From assembly GCA_964448005.1 (NCBI GenBank), contig CAYUUW010000067.1, positions 1 to 6,304 of the forward strand: a stretch of 6,304 nt of DNA, given 5' to 3'. The position numbers and the translations under genes were made by a program. The notes under the pieces are model-generated. The model was not told the DNA's origin and searched no databases. It saw only the letters and a program-made list of their open reading frames with translations. Of the stretch, positions 1 through 5,334 are shown one piece after another; within the stretch, counting starts at the first letter, position 1, and each line of letters starts with the position of its first letter. The stretch comes from CAYUUW01 sp964448005. Lineage in GTDB: Bacteria; Patescibacteriota; Gracilibacteria; UM-FILTER-43-11.

Positions 1-280
1 ACGAAGCCTTTGCGGAGCAGTTAAGAATTATGCGTTTCACGCTTTAAAGTGCGAATTGGAAAGGAATTTCAATCTTTGCCTGCACAGTCAGGGGACAAAT
101 ATTCCAAGGGACTATACCGCTGGATCAGCTCTCATCTTGCCTTACGCCCAAGGCATAAGAAAAACTCCTTGCCTTTTTCCAGCGCAATTGCTATAATGGT
201 AAGAAGTCGCCGAACCCTCCTGCAGGGATCCTATCAAATGGAAGGGCGATTTTTTGCGCAAGAAAAAAAGCCACTCCTGA
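1..280. other. Left flank of the insertion sequence, no gene supported
   Basis: I find no recognisable gene in these 280 bases. A plus-strand frame is open from the left edge to a TAA at 194-196, and a GTG on the minus strand (38-40) opens a frame that runs off the left edge after 13 codons. Neither gives a recognisable protein or has a ribosome binding site. An ATG at 238 would start a short frame that runs into the IS; rejoining the flanks across the insertion gives only a peptide of about 40 residues overlapping the end of the M50 gene. The one supported element is the promoter listed separately. Confidence 0.5.
169..197 (+). promoter_or_regulatory. Sigma70-like promoter with extended -10
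   Basis: TTGCCT (169-174, 4 of 6 to the -35 consensus) is followed after 17 bases by a perfect TATAAT (192-197). TGC directly before the -10 box gives an extended -10. It points rightward toward the IS left end at 281, so it could now drive transposase transcription, although its original target is unclear. This is a motif match only. Confidence 0.55.
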
Positions 281-297
281 GAACCTGTTTAAAATCT
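281..297 (+). repeat. IS terminal inverted repeat, left
   Basis: Left end of the IS. It matches the reverse complement of 1128-1144 at 16 of 17 positions, the mismatch being at position 13 from the tip. The TGA just outside (278-280) is the left copy of the target duplication. Confidence 0.88.
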
Positions 298-339
298 CCG
301 ACAGAAGTTAAGATGAATGTGCGAATAGCCCATTCAAAA

Positions 340-1136
340 ATGAAAACAAAAAAATACCCCTCCGACCTCACCGGAGACCAGTTTGACCGTATACGGCCGC
401 TTCTTGAATCAGTCCGCAAAAAAACCAGGCCCAGGAGGCTGGACATGCATGACATATTCAACGCCGTTCTCTACAGCCTCAGAACAGGCTGCCAGTGGAG
501 GGCGCTGCCGGGGGACTACCCCAAATGGGAGGCCGTATATTACTACTTCCGCATATGGACGGAAAACGGCGAAGTGACGGAAAAAAGCATTCTGCATGAG
601 TGCTTAAAAAAAATTGGTTGGCGCGGCCCGTTTGAAACAGGGGCGCAATACGCGAACAAGCTTCCTGATCGTTGATGCCCAGAGCGTGAAGAACACCGAC
701 ACCGCCGAGGAGAGAGGGTATGACGCTGGGAAGAAGGTGTCAGGCATCAAGCGCCACATCGGCGTGGACACAAACGGCCTTCCCCACGCCATCCAGATCA
801 CCACGGCCAACGTGACGGACAGGAGCGGAGCCATTGAGGCCTTTGAAAAAGACAAAGACAGCCTTGGCGAAGTCGGCAAGGTGCTGGCGGACGGGGGGGT
901 ACGCGGGAGAAGCCTTTGCCCGGGCGACACTTGAGGCAATCGGTGCGGAGGTGGAAGTCGTCAAAAGGAATGAGCTGCACAGATTCGTCGTTCTTCCCAA
1001 GCGGTGGGTGGTGGAGCGTTCATTCGCATGGCTGGAGAAGTGCAGGAGGCTGTGGAAAAACTGCGAGAGAAAGCTGAACACCAGCCTGAACATGGTCTAT
1101 CTGGCTTTCATCAGCCTATTACTGAAAAGATATTAA
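340..1136 (+). pseudogene. IS5-family DDE transposase, split by two +1 shifts
   Basis: The protein continues across three plus-strand frames: 340-613, about 614-899, and about 900-1136. The N-terminal part (MKTKKYPSDLTGDQFDRIRP, then GCQWRALPGDYPKW) is the IS5-type DNA-binding and DUF4096-like region. The middle piece carries the first catalytic Asp in LIVDAQSVK and the second in VLADGG. The last piece carries the catalytic Glu in VVERSFAWLEKCRRL. The first break is at an A8 run (606-613) and the second at a G7 run (893-899); taking one base out of each restores a single frame of about 264 residues, normal for the family. I start at ATG 340 by resemblance to family N-termini; ATG 313 is in frame and would add nine residues. 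Neither has a strong ribosome binding site. Either the gene is dead, or it is expressed by slippage on the runs, or the runs are sequencing errors. Confidence 0.85.
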
Positions 1137-1144
1137 ACAGGTTC
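1128..1144 (-). repeat. IS terminal inverted repeat, right
   Basis: Right end of the IS, the inverse of 281-297. It contains the TAA stop codon of the transposase (1134-1136). The TGA at 1145-1147 is the right copy of the target duplication. Confidence 0.88.
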
Positions 1145-1165
1145 TGAGAAGGAATGGCTCGATGG

Positions 1166-1187
1166 GGAGGGTGAACCTCAACCCTCC
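1166..1187. terminator. Possible bidirectional terminator hairpin
   Basis: GGAGGGT (1166-1172) and ACCCTCC (1181-1187) form a 7-bp GC-rich stem with an 8-base loop between the convergent transposase and M50 genes. The loop contains the M50 stop codon. No T-run follows on either strand, so intrinsic termination is doubtful. Confidence 0.3.
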
Positions 1188-1960
1188 AGCAGCTCCATCG
1201 CCACAGAAGCGCCGGGGGCGTCCTTCATGTAGACCATGAGGCCGAAGAGCACAGCAATGGCAAGGATGTAGAAGACCAGCGACCAGAGGATCTCCCGGGA
1301 GCTCATCGGGGGGCGTTGGGCCCTATTCTTCCATTCGGACAAAAGATCCAACATCCCAACGACAAGCAGGAAGTAGAAGAGCCCTAGGCCCACTTTAAAT
1401 GTAAGGAGCCCCGCAGCCAGCACCCCCAGAAGAAGGAAGGCTATGCCCAGCTTGGAATGCACCGAGTAGGCCACGGATTTCACGATCCGTCCCCCATCCA
1501 GGGGGTTGATGGGCAGCAGATTGAAGAGATTCACCAGCGCCATCCAGCTCGCCCCAGCGGCGAAAAGGGGATTCTGCGTGAACAGGAAGGCCGCAGCGGA
1601 AGCCAGCGAAAGGAGAAGGCCCCACACAGGCCCCATGATGGCCACAATAACCTCGGCTTTTCGGGAAGGAAACTCTCCATCGCCTACAGCTACTCCGCCC
1701 AGGAAAGGAATGAAGTAGATGCCCCTAGTCTTCATCCCGCAGCGCTTCATGGCCCAGATGTGCCCGCTTTCGTGGACGAACAGCATGACCATGATCATGG
1801 CGGCGAATTCCCACGTGAACAGGTAAGTGTAGGCGAACAGTGAAGCTCCTGCGAGGCCGACCTTGCCCAGCTTGAGGGCTTTGGCGAATTTCAGAAGCAT
1901 GGGCCCCGCCTTCATCGCCAATTTGAGGATCAAGGCAACCAATCCGAATTTCCCTTTCAT
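1178..1960 (-). CDS. M50 site-2-protease-like membrane metallopeptidase
   Basis: A 260-residue multi-pass membrane protein of the zinc metallopeptidase family M50, whose members cut substrates within the membrane. The zinc-binding motif HESGH is at residues 63-67 (His63 and His67 as ligands, Glu64 as the base), inside the hydrophobic stretch that begins near residue 50. The second signature, NPLDGG at 152-157, supplies the third ligand, Asp155. IYFIPFLGG (81-89) matches the segment after the active site in this family. Further hydrophobic segments lie near 104-127, 136-150, 172-205 and 225-245. There is no PDZ domain, so it resembles the compact SpoIVFB/YwhC-type proteins rather than RseP. 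The start is supported by AAAGG six bases upstream and a promoter-like sequence at 2016-2043. It is divergent from the hydrolase. All catalytic residues are present; the substrate is unknown and the neighbours give no hint. Confidence 0.9.
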   Translation of the reverse strand: MKGKFGLVALILKLAMKAGPMLLKFAKALKLGKVGLAGASLFAYTYLFTWEFAAMIMVMLFVHESGHIWAMKRCGMKTRGIYFIPFLGGVAVGDGEFPSRKAEVIVAIMGPVWGLLLSLASAAAFLFTQNPLFAAGASWMALVNLFNLLPINPLDGGRIVKSVAYSVHSKLGIAFLLLGVLAAGLLTFKVGLGLFYFLLVVGMLDLLSEWKNRAQRPPMSSREILWSLVFYILAIAVLFGLMVYMKDAPGASVAMELLEG

Positions 1961-2015
1961 GCGAAACCTTTCTTTTCAAAGTGCACGCACAAGCGATATG
2001 CTCATGCTGCAAGGA

Positions 2016-2043
2016 ATTATAAAACATATTTTCAAAAAATCAA
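2016..2043 (-). promoter_or_regulatory. Promoter of the M50 gene
   Basis: On the minus strand TTGATT (2038-2043) and TATAAT (2016-2021) are separated by 16 bases, a good sigma70-like match. The predicted start of transcription near 2009 leaves a leader of about 50 bases before the M50 start codon and its AAAGG site. Confidence 0.5.
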
Positions 2044-2096
2044 GACTCTCTGCGATGCAGATTTGGCACCCCGTTCTACAATGATCGGTTTGGCGC

Positions 2097-2102
2097 TACA
2101 AT
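2097..2102 (+). promoter_or_regulatory. Candidate -10 box for the hydrolase gene
   Basis: TACAAT (5 of 6 to TATAAT) ends 25 bases before the hydrolase ATG. A second TACAAT lies exactly 20 bp upstream (2077-2082). No good -35 is present for either; the best at the right distance is TTCTAC (2074-2079). If used, the 2097 box would give a leader of under 20 bases with no Shine-Dalgarno site. Confidence 0.35.
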
Positions 2103-2127
2103 AAGCCCCGCAGCTAGCCCCTTTGCC

Positions 2128-3045
2128 ATGGCCTCTTCCGCCTTCGATCCCGCCCAAGCCCTCGCCCGCATTCCGGGCATCCTTTCCGTGGAGCCCCTGC
2201 GCCTGAGCGAGAAAACGAAAGAAGGCCTGGAGGAAGGGGAGATCGGCCCGGCCCAAGCCCTGAGCGGCAGGATCCTGGGCTTTCGGATCCGCTACCTTTC
2301 CCAAGGAAAGAGCCTTTCGGCGTTCTGGGCCCAACCCCAAGGCGAAGGGCCATTCCCGGCCGTGCTGCTGTGCCGAGGAGGCTCGGGGGATTTCGGAAAG
2401 TGGGAGAGTATCGATCTTTTCCGGCCCGGCTCGATGCTCGCCGCTCTGGCCGGGGCGGGCTACGCCGTGGCGGCCCCGCAGTACCCGGGAGTCGACGGAG
2501 GGGAAGGGCAGGACGCCCTGGGGAGCGAAGCCGATCTGGCCTCCGTGCTCGATCTTCATCCGATTCTGATGAATTGCCCCTGGATCTTGAGCGACCGCAT
2601 CGGGCTCTACGGCTTCAGCCGGGGAGGAATGGCCGTGTACCAGGCCCTGGCCCAGTCCCACTGGCCCAAGGCGGCCGTAGTGGCGGCCGGCTTGGCGGAT
2701 GCGGTGGGCCTCGATCGCTTTCGGCCAGGCTTCGCCGAGTACCAGGCCCAGATGCACGGGCCGTCGCTGGAGGAAAAACAGAAGCGCTCCGCCCTCTGCT
2801 GGCCCCAGAAGCTGCGCCACAGCCCGCCCATCCTTCTGCTCCATGGCACGGCGGACGATCGGGTGGATCCCCAGGATTCGGTGAGAATGGCGCAGGAACT
2901 GCTGAAGCTGGGCGTCCCGCACAAGCTCAAGCTTTTCGAGGGGGCCGGGCACGACCCCTCCCCTTTCCAAAAAGAAGCCCAGCGCCTGACCCTGGAATGG
3001 TTCGATCGCTATTTGAAAGGGGAAGATTCTTCAGGGCAGGCTTGA
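2128..3045 (+). CDS. Alpha/beta hydrolase, prolyl oligopeptidase/dienelactone hydrolase type
   Basis: A 305-residue alpha/beta-hydrolase fold enzyme, probably a cytoplasmic serine esterase or peptidase; no signal peptide is seen. The nucleophile elbow GFSRGG (162-167) provides Ser164. HGTADDRVDP (239-248) carries the acid, probably Asp243, and GAGHD (272-276) the catalytic His275, in the order and spacing of the S9 peptidase/dienelactone hydrolase group. PFPAVLLCRGGSGDFGKW (76-92) fits the strand and oxyanion loop before the nucleophile, and GYAVAAPQYPG the following strand. Residues 1-60 lack a recognisable domain and are too short for a beta-propeller, so this is a stand-alone hydrolase. 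The start is the first ATG in frame; no Shine-Dalgarno site precedes it. The codons are very GC-rich (about 75% GC at 2461-2520). Long frames on the opposite strand here are by-products of that composition. The substrate is unknown. Confidence 0.88.
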   Translation: MASSAFDPAQALARIPGILSVEPLRLSEKTKEGLEEGEIGPAQALSGRILGFRIRYLSQGKSLSAFWAQPQGEGPFPAVLLCRGGSGDFGKWESIDLFRPGSMLAALAGAGYAVAAPQYPGVDGGEGQDALGSEADLASVLDLHPILMNCPWILSDRIGLYGFSRGGMAVYQALAQSHWPKAAVVAAGLADAVGLDRFRPGFAEYQAQMHGPSLEEKQKRSALCWPQKLRHSPPILLLHGTADDRVDPQDSVRMAQELLKLGVPHKLKLFEGAGHDPSPFQKEAQRLTLEWFDRYLKGEDSSGQA

Positions 3046-3071
3046 AATCTCTACTCAAAAAGGCGGAAAAA

Positions 3072-3161
3072 GTTCACATTGGCTCGGAGCTATGTAAACA
3101 AAATTGAAAAAAGTTTACATAGGTCGAAAAGAATGAAAAAATTTTAAAGAATTTTATACAT
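3072..3161. promoter_or_regulatory. Array of five operator-like half-sites upstream of fic
   Basis: Half-sites resembling GTTTACAT alternate in orientation at almost equal steps. They are GTTCACAT at 3072-3079 (plus), ATGTAAAC at 3092-3099 (minus), GTTTACAT at 3113-3120 (plus), a weaker ATGAAAAA at 3133-3140 (minus) and TTATACAT at 3154-3161 (plus). The step is 20-21 bp, about two helical turns, so same-strand copies are exactly 41 bp apart. The middle pair extends to a perfect 10-bp inverted repeat (CTATGTAAAC 3090-3099, GTTTACATAG 3113-3122). Three copies also share a GCTC or GTCG tail. The last copy ends eight bases before the fic ATG, so a bound protein would block transcription or initiation. 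The likely ligand, by inference, is the winged helix of the adjacent Fic protein. Confidence 0.6.
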
Positions 3162-3169
3162 AGCTCGAC

Positions 3170-4234
3170 ATGACCTATCCCATTCCTACCCTTCCCCTTC
3201 CTTCAAGCATCGAAAGCCCTCGCATCCTCAAAAAAGCCATTGCGGCGAACAGAGTCATTGCTGAGCTAAAGGGCGTTGCCCAAACGATCCCAAATCAAAG
3301 CATCCTCATCAATACTCTTGGCCTGCAGGAATCCAAGGACAGCTCAGAAGTGGAAAGCATCGTAACCACGCACGACGAGCTTTTCAAATACGACAAGGAA
3401 TCCAGCGACTTTTCTCCTGCAACAAAGGAAGTGCATCGGTACAACGAGGCTCTTTATTATGGATTTGAGCAGCTCAGCAAAACAGGCCTGATCACGAACA
3501 ATGCCTTGGTGAGAATAGCCCAAATCATCACCAAAACGGATGCCGGCTTCCGAAACCTTCCGGGGACTTTCCTCAAAAACGAGCAAGGGGAAATCATCTA
3601 CGCTCCGCCGCAGCATCACGATAATATTTCAGAGCAGATGAAAAATTTGGAGCGGTTCATCAACGATTCAAAGATCAGCGATTTTGACCCGCTGGTGAAA
3701 ATGGCCATCATCCATCATCAGTTTGAATCCATCCATCCTTTTTTCGATGGGAATGGAAGGGCAGGCAGAATCCTCAACATTCTTTACCTTATTTCCCAAG
3801 GCCTTTTGGAAATTCCCATTCTTTACCTCAGCCGATACATCACCAAGAACAAAACGGAGTATTATAGGCTTTTGCAGAAAGTCCGCGAAGAGAACGCATG
3901 GGAAGAATGGATCCTGTTCATCCTGACCGCCCTCGAATCTACCGCCCAACAAACGATAGGAACGATCGAAGGCATCAAATCGCTTATGCTGGAATACAAA
4001 GGGATTTTCAGGGAAAAGGAGCCCAAGCTTTATTCCCATGAGCTGATGAACATTATCTTTTCCCACCCTTACACTAAAATAGACTTCATCGCTTCCGAAA
4101 TCGGAATCACCAGAATAACAGCCTCCAGACACCTAAAAAGACTTGTGGAGATGGGGCTCTTGGAACTGAGAAAATACAAGAACACGCACTACTATATCAA
4201 TGGCAGGCTGCTGAATCTTTTCGCCTCGCTTTGA
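3170..4234 (+). CDS. Fic-family AMP-transferase with inhibitory helix and C-terminal winged helix
   Basis: A 354-residue Fic protein; members transfer AMP or another phosphate-containing group from a nucleotide to a target protein. Residues 1-80 match the Fic N-terminal region (PIPTLPLPSSIESP, then ANRVIAELKG). They include the inhibitory-helix motif SSEVES at 58-63, an S-x-x-x-E pattern with Glu62 placed to obstruct ATP binding; Ser63 replaces the usual Gly/Asn. The active site HPFFDGNGRAGR (189-200) is complete, with catalytic His189 and phosphate-binding Arg197 and Arg200. The flap that docks targets is around 132-150. Residues about 285-345 form a winged helix (IASEIGITRITASRHLKRLV as recognition part, then a wing ending HYYI), suggesting DNA binding. 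No Shine-Dalgarno site precedes the ATG, and TATACA (3155-3160) could serve as a -10 for a nearly leaderless message. Lower GC than the hydrolase suggests acquisition. No antitoxin gene adjoins, as expected when the inhibitor is built in. The target is unknown. Confidence 0.92.
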   Translation: MTYPIPTLPLPSSIESPRILKKAIAANRVIAELKGVAQTIPNQSILINTLGLQESKDSSEVESIVTTHDELFKYDKESSDFSPATKEVHRYNEALYYGFEQLSKTGLITNNALVRIAQIITKTDAGFRNLPGTFLKNEQGEIIYAPPQHHDNISEQMKNLERFINDSKISDFDPLVKMAIIHHQFESIHPFFDGNGRAGRILNILYLISQGLLEIPILYLSRYITKNKTEYYRLLQKVREENAWEEWILFILTALESTAQQTIGTIEGIKSLMLEYKGIFREKEPKLYSHELMNIIFSHPYTKIDFIASEIGITRITASRHLKRLVEMGLLELRKYKNTHYYINGRLLNLFASL

Positions 4235-4289
4235 AGCACCTAAGCGGAAAGGGCTATTTCAAGTTTTTCTTTGGCGCAAATTCCTTCAG
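4235..4289. other. Convergent gap between fic and the VOC gene
   Basis: Only 55 bases separate two convergent stop codons. It contains short T-rich stretches but I see no stable GC-rich stem followed by a T-run on either strand, so no terminator can be assigned. Confidence 0.4.
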
Positions 4290-4727
4290 TTACTTCTGCC
4301 CGTTATGCTTTGGGTCAAATTCAACCGTCCATTCAATACCGTATTTGTCTCTAAGCATTCCGAAATAGGGGCCCCAAGGACTGTCCATGATTGGCATTTC
4401 TGCCTTTCCGCCCGCCGAAAGTCCGCTGAATAATTTATCTGCTTCTTCTTTGCTTTCCGCGCTAATTGAAATTTTTGATCTGTTTTCGTTTTCGTTTACC
4501 CGCCCCATGCTTTCCGGAACATCGTTGGCTATTAAAATGTTTTTGCCAATAGGCAAAGCAATATGCATTATTTTATTCGCCTCACTTTCCGCTACGGGGA
4601 ATTCAGGGCTTGATAGTTCTTTGAAGCGTATAATTTTTTCAAATTCTCCGCCAAATACCGATTTGTAAAATGCAAATGCCTCTTCGGCATTTCCGTTGAA
4701 GTTAATGTAGGGATTGATTGTTGCCAT
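4290..4727 (-). CDS. VOC-superfamily protein, PhnB/glyoxalase-like
   Basis: A 145-residue protein of the vicinal oxygen chelate superfamily, PhnB-like branch, built from two beta-alpha-beta-beta-beta units. Residues 1-30 (NPYINFNGNAEEAFAFYKSVFGGEF) are the classic opening. MHIALPIGKNILIAND (54-69) closes the first unit. SKEEADKLFSGLSAGGK (92-108) and MPIMDSPWGPYFGMLRDKYGIEWTVEF (111-137) form the second, with the typical W-G-x-x-F-G-x-x-D-x-x-G-I-x-W pattern. Length is normal and the gene looks intact. Related proteins include glyoxalases, resistance proteins and others with no assigned reaction, so the chemistry cannot be given. AAAGGA lies eight bases before the ATG, with an extended -10 promoter further upstream. 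It converges on fic with 55 bp between the stops. Base composition is much lower in GC than elsewhere (about 37% at 4441-4500), which suggests horizontal transfer. Confidence 0.9.
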   Translation of the reverse strand: MATINPYINFNGNAEEAFAFYKSVFGGEFEKIIRFKELSSPEFPVAESEANKIMHIALPIGKNILIANDVPESMGRVNENENRSKISISAESKEEADKLFSGLSAGGKAEMPIMDSPWGPYFGMLRDKYGIEWTVEFDPKHNGQK

Positions 4728-4768
4728 AATAGTTTTCCTTTCTGTTAATTTTTAAGATCTGCCTTTTC

Positions 4769-4777
4769 ATTATATCA
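4769..4777 (-). promoter_or_regulatory. Extended -10 promoter of the VOC gene
   Basis: The minus strand reads TGATATAAT, a perfect extended -10 (TGn plus TATAAT). No good -35 is present at 16-18 bases. Transcription would begin near 4761, giving a leader of about 34 bases that contains the AAAGGA ribosome binding site (4736-4741). Confidence 0.55.
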
Positions 4778-4912
4778 AACCTTCGATTGAAGCCGCCAAT
4801 GCTTTAGCAATCTCTGCAGTCATCCGCGCACCCTGCTTTTTGCGAAATCATCCTCGATCTTAAGTGAAATCGAATGGCATGGACTTCTCATCCCTGTCTA
4901 CCTTTGTGGCCT
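4778..4912. other. Intergenic DNA, nothing recognised
   Basis: Upstream DNA of the VOC gene, running into the hairpin element beside the tRNA gene. No coding frame with a credible start, no RNA gene and no clear repeat is visible here. Confidence 0.4.
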
Positions 4913-4981
4913 GCCAGCCGAAGCCCTGCGAAGCCCTGTCTGCCGACAGGCAGGCTTGGCGCAGCATAGGCGAAGGCTGGC
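4913..4981. repeat. Palindromic hairpin element abutting the tRNA 3' end
   Basis: Outer arms GCCAGCC (4913-4919) and GGCTGGC (4975-4981) are perfect inverted repeats. An inner hairpin pairs CCTGTC (4935-4940) with GACAGG (4945-4950) across a four-base loop. GAAGCCCTG occurs twice in direct repeat at 4920 and 4930. The right arm overlaps the last four bases of the tRNA-Ser gene (discriminator plus CCA). As RNA it would form a stable structure just beyond the tRNA and might mark its 3' boundary, but no T-run is present. It resembles an interspersed palindromic repeat; its copy number elsewhere is unknown. Confidence 0.6.
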
Positions 4982-5067
4982 GGAGGGACAGGGATTCGAA
5001 CCCTGGAGACCCTTGCGGGCCTGGCAGTTTTCAAGACTGCTGCCATCAACCACTCGGCCATCCCTCC
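4978..5067 (-). tRNA. tRNA-Ser (anticodon UGA)
   Basis: A 90-base serine tRNA on the minus strand. The acceptor stem pairs GGAGGGA (5061-5067) with TCCCTCC (4982-4988), followed by discriminator G and an encoded CCA (4978-4980). The D arm contains GCCGAGTGGTTGATGGC. The anticodon stem GCAGT/ACTGC encloses the loop CTTGAAA with anticodon TGA (plus strand 5031-5033), reading UCA and related serine codons. The long variable arm expected of tRNA-Ser is present, a stem of about five pairs capped by GCAA. The T arm is CAGGG/CCCTG (written on the plus strand) around TTCGAAT. Every arm pairs and nothing suggests a pseudogene. No strong promoter is visible just upstream on the minus strand, which is occupied by repeat DNA. 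Confidence 0.97.
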
Positions 5068-5068
5068 G

Positions 5069-5199
5069 TAATTGCGAGAAATGCGTTCCGTAGCCGAAGG
5101 TCTGTCCAAGCGTGAGCGAGGAAGACCGGAGCGGAGGACGGAATCATGAAGGATCTGCGAAGCAAATTCAAGTGATTCCGAGCATTTCCCTATTCGTGA
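5069..5199. repeat. Diverged repeat unit 1 (131 bp) with two hairpins
   Basis: Starts with TAATTGCGAG, like the next two units, and ends with CCCTATTCGTGA (5188-5199), like unit 2. It contains a long imperfect hairpin at 5086-5143: TTCCGT/ACGGAA, CCG/CGG, GGTCT/AGACC and TCC/GGA pair in order around a 12-base loop. A second inverted repeat, CGGAATCA (5139-5146) and TGATTCCG (5173-5180), encloses GCGAAGC (5157-5163). The two hairpins share bases 5139-5143, so they could not both form in full. The unit begins one base beyond the 5' end of the tRNA gene. Confidence 0.55.
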
Positions 5200-5232
5200 T
5201 AATTGCGAGCGTGCCGTGCCGGAGTGTAGGCT
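5188..5232 (+). repeat. 45-bp direct repeat, copy 1
   Basis: Identical to 5323-5367 at 44 of 45 positions, with the copies offset by 135 bp. It starts CCCTATTCGTGATAATTG and ends GTGTAGGCT, spanning the junction of repeat units 1 and 2. This is the best conserved piece of the array. Confidence 0.9.
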
Positions 5233-5334
5233 TTTCCGAAGAATGAGGAAAGCCGAAACAAAGGATGGAAATGTCTGAATTGGCGAAGCGAAGCGGAGTA
5301 ATTCAGCCATTTCCAAGGCATGCCCTATTCGTGA
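5200..5334. repeat. Diverged repeat unit 2 (135 bp) with hairpin
   Basis: Begins TAATTGCGAG and ends CCCTATTCGTGA. Positions 5267-5281 and 5300-5314 form a stem matching at 14 of 15 pairs around an 18-base loop that again contains GCGAAGC (5283-5289). A smaller stem of GGCTTTTCC (5229-5237) with GGAAAGCC (5247-5254) needs one bulged base. The segment after the loop aligns with unit 1 (AATTCA, then ATTCC or ATTTCC, then GCAT, then CCCTATTCGTGA), so the two units are homologous. Confidence 0.6.

Larger units (their letters stand above)
281..1144 (+). mobile_element. IS5-family (IS1031-like) insertion sequence, complete ends
   Basis: An 864-bp element bounded by near-perfect terminal inverted repeats: 281-297 and 1128-1144 match at 16 of 17 positions, including a perfect 12-bp tip GAACCTGTTTAA. 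It is flanked on both sides by TGA (278-280 and 1145-1147), which fits the TNA target duplication known for the IS1031 group of the IS5 family, as does the length of about 0.85-0.95 kb. Inside is one DDE transposase reading rightward whose stop codon lies within the right inverted repeat. The intact ends and duplication suggest a fairly recent insertion, but the transposase frame is interrupted twice. The element sits 33 bp beyond the stop codon of the convergent M50 gene and does not visibly disrupt a gene. Confidence 0.9.

Noticed and set aside
1..40. Possible minus-strand gene start (GTG at 38-40, leaving the left edge)
   Set aside because: Only 13 codons are visible, with no ribosome binding site or recognisable sequence.
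49..339. N-terminal extension of the transposase back to GTG 49
   Set aside because: The extension lies largely outside the IS left end at 281 and is unlike IS5 transposases, so the frame is open upstream by chance.
2032..2970. Minus-strand open frame of 312 codons opposite the hydrolase
   Set aside because: It is the antisense of a GC-rich gene with a clear catalytic triad. Its composition is that of a shadow frame, and it overlaps the divergent promoter region.
2370..3107. Plus-strand open frame of 245 codons inside the hydrolase
   Set aside because: The Arg/Gly/Pro-rich sequence is typical of an out-of-frame reading of GC-rich coding DNA.
4978..5067. tRNA-Ser as the attachment site of an integrated element
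   Set aside because: No second copy of the tRNA 3' end and no integrase gene are found in the window.
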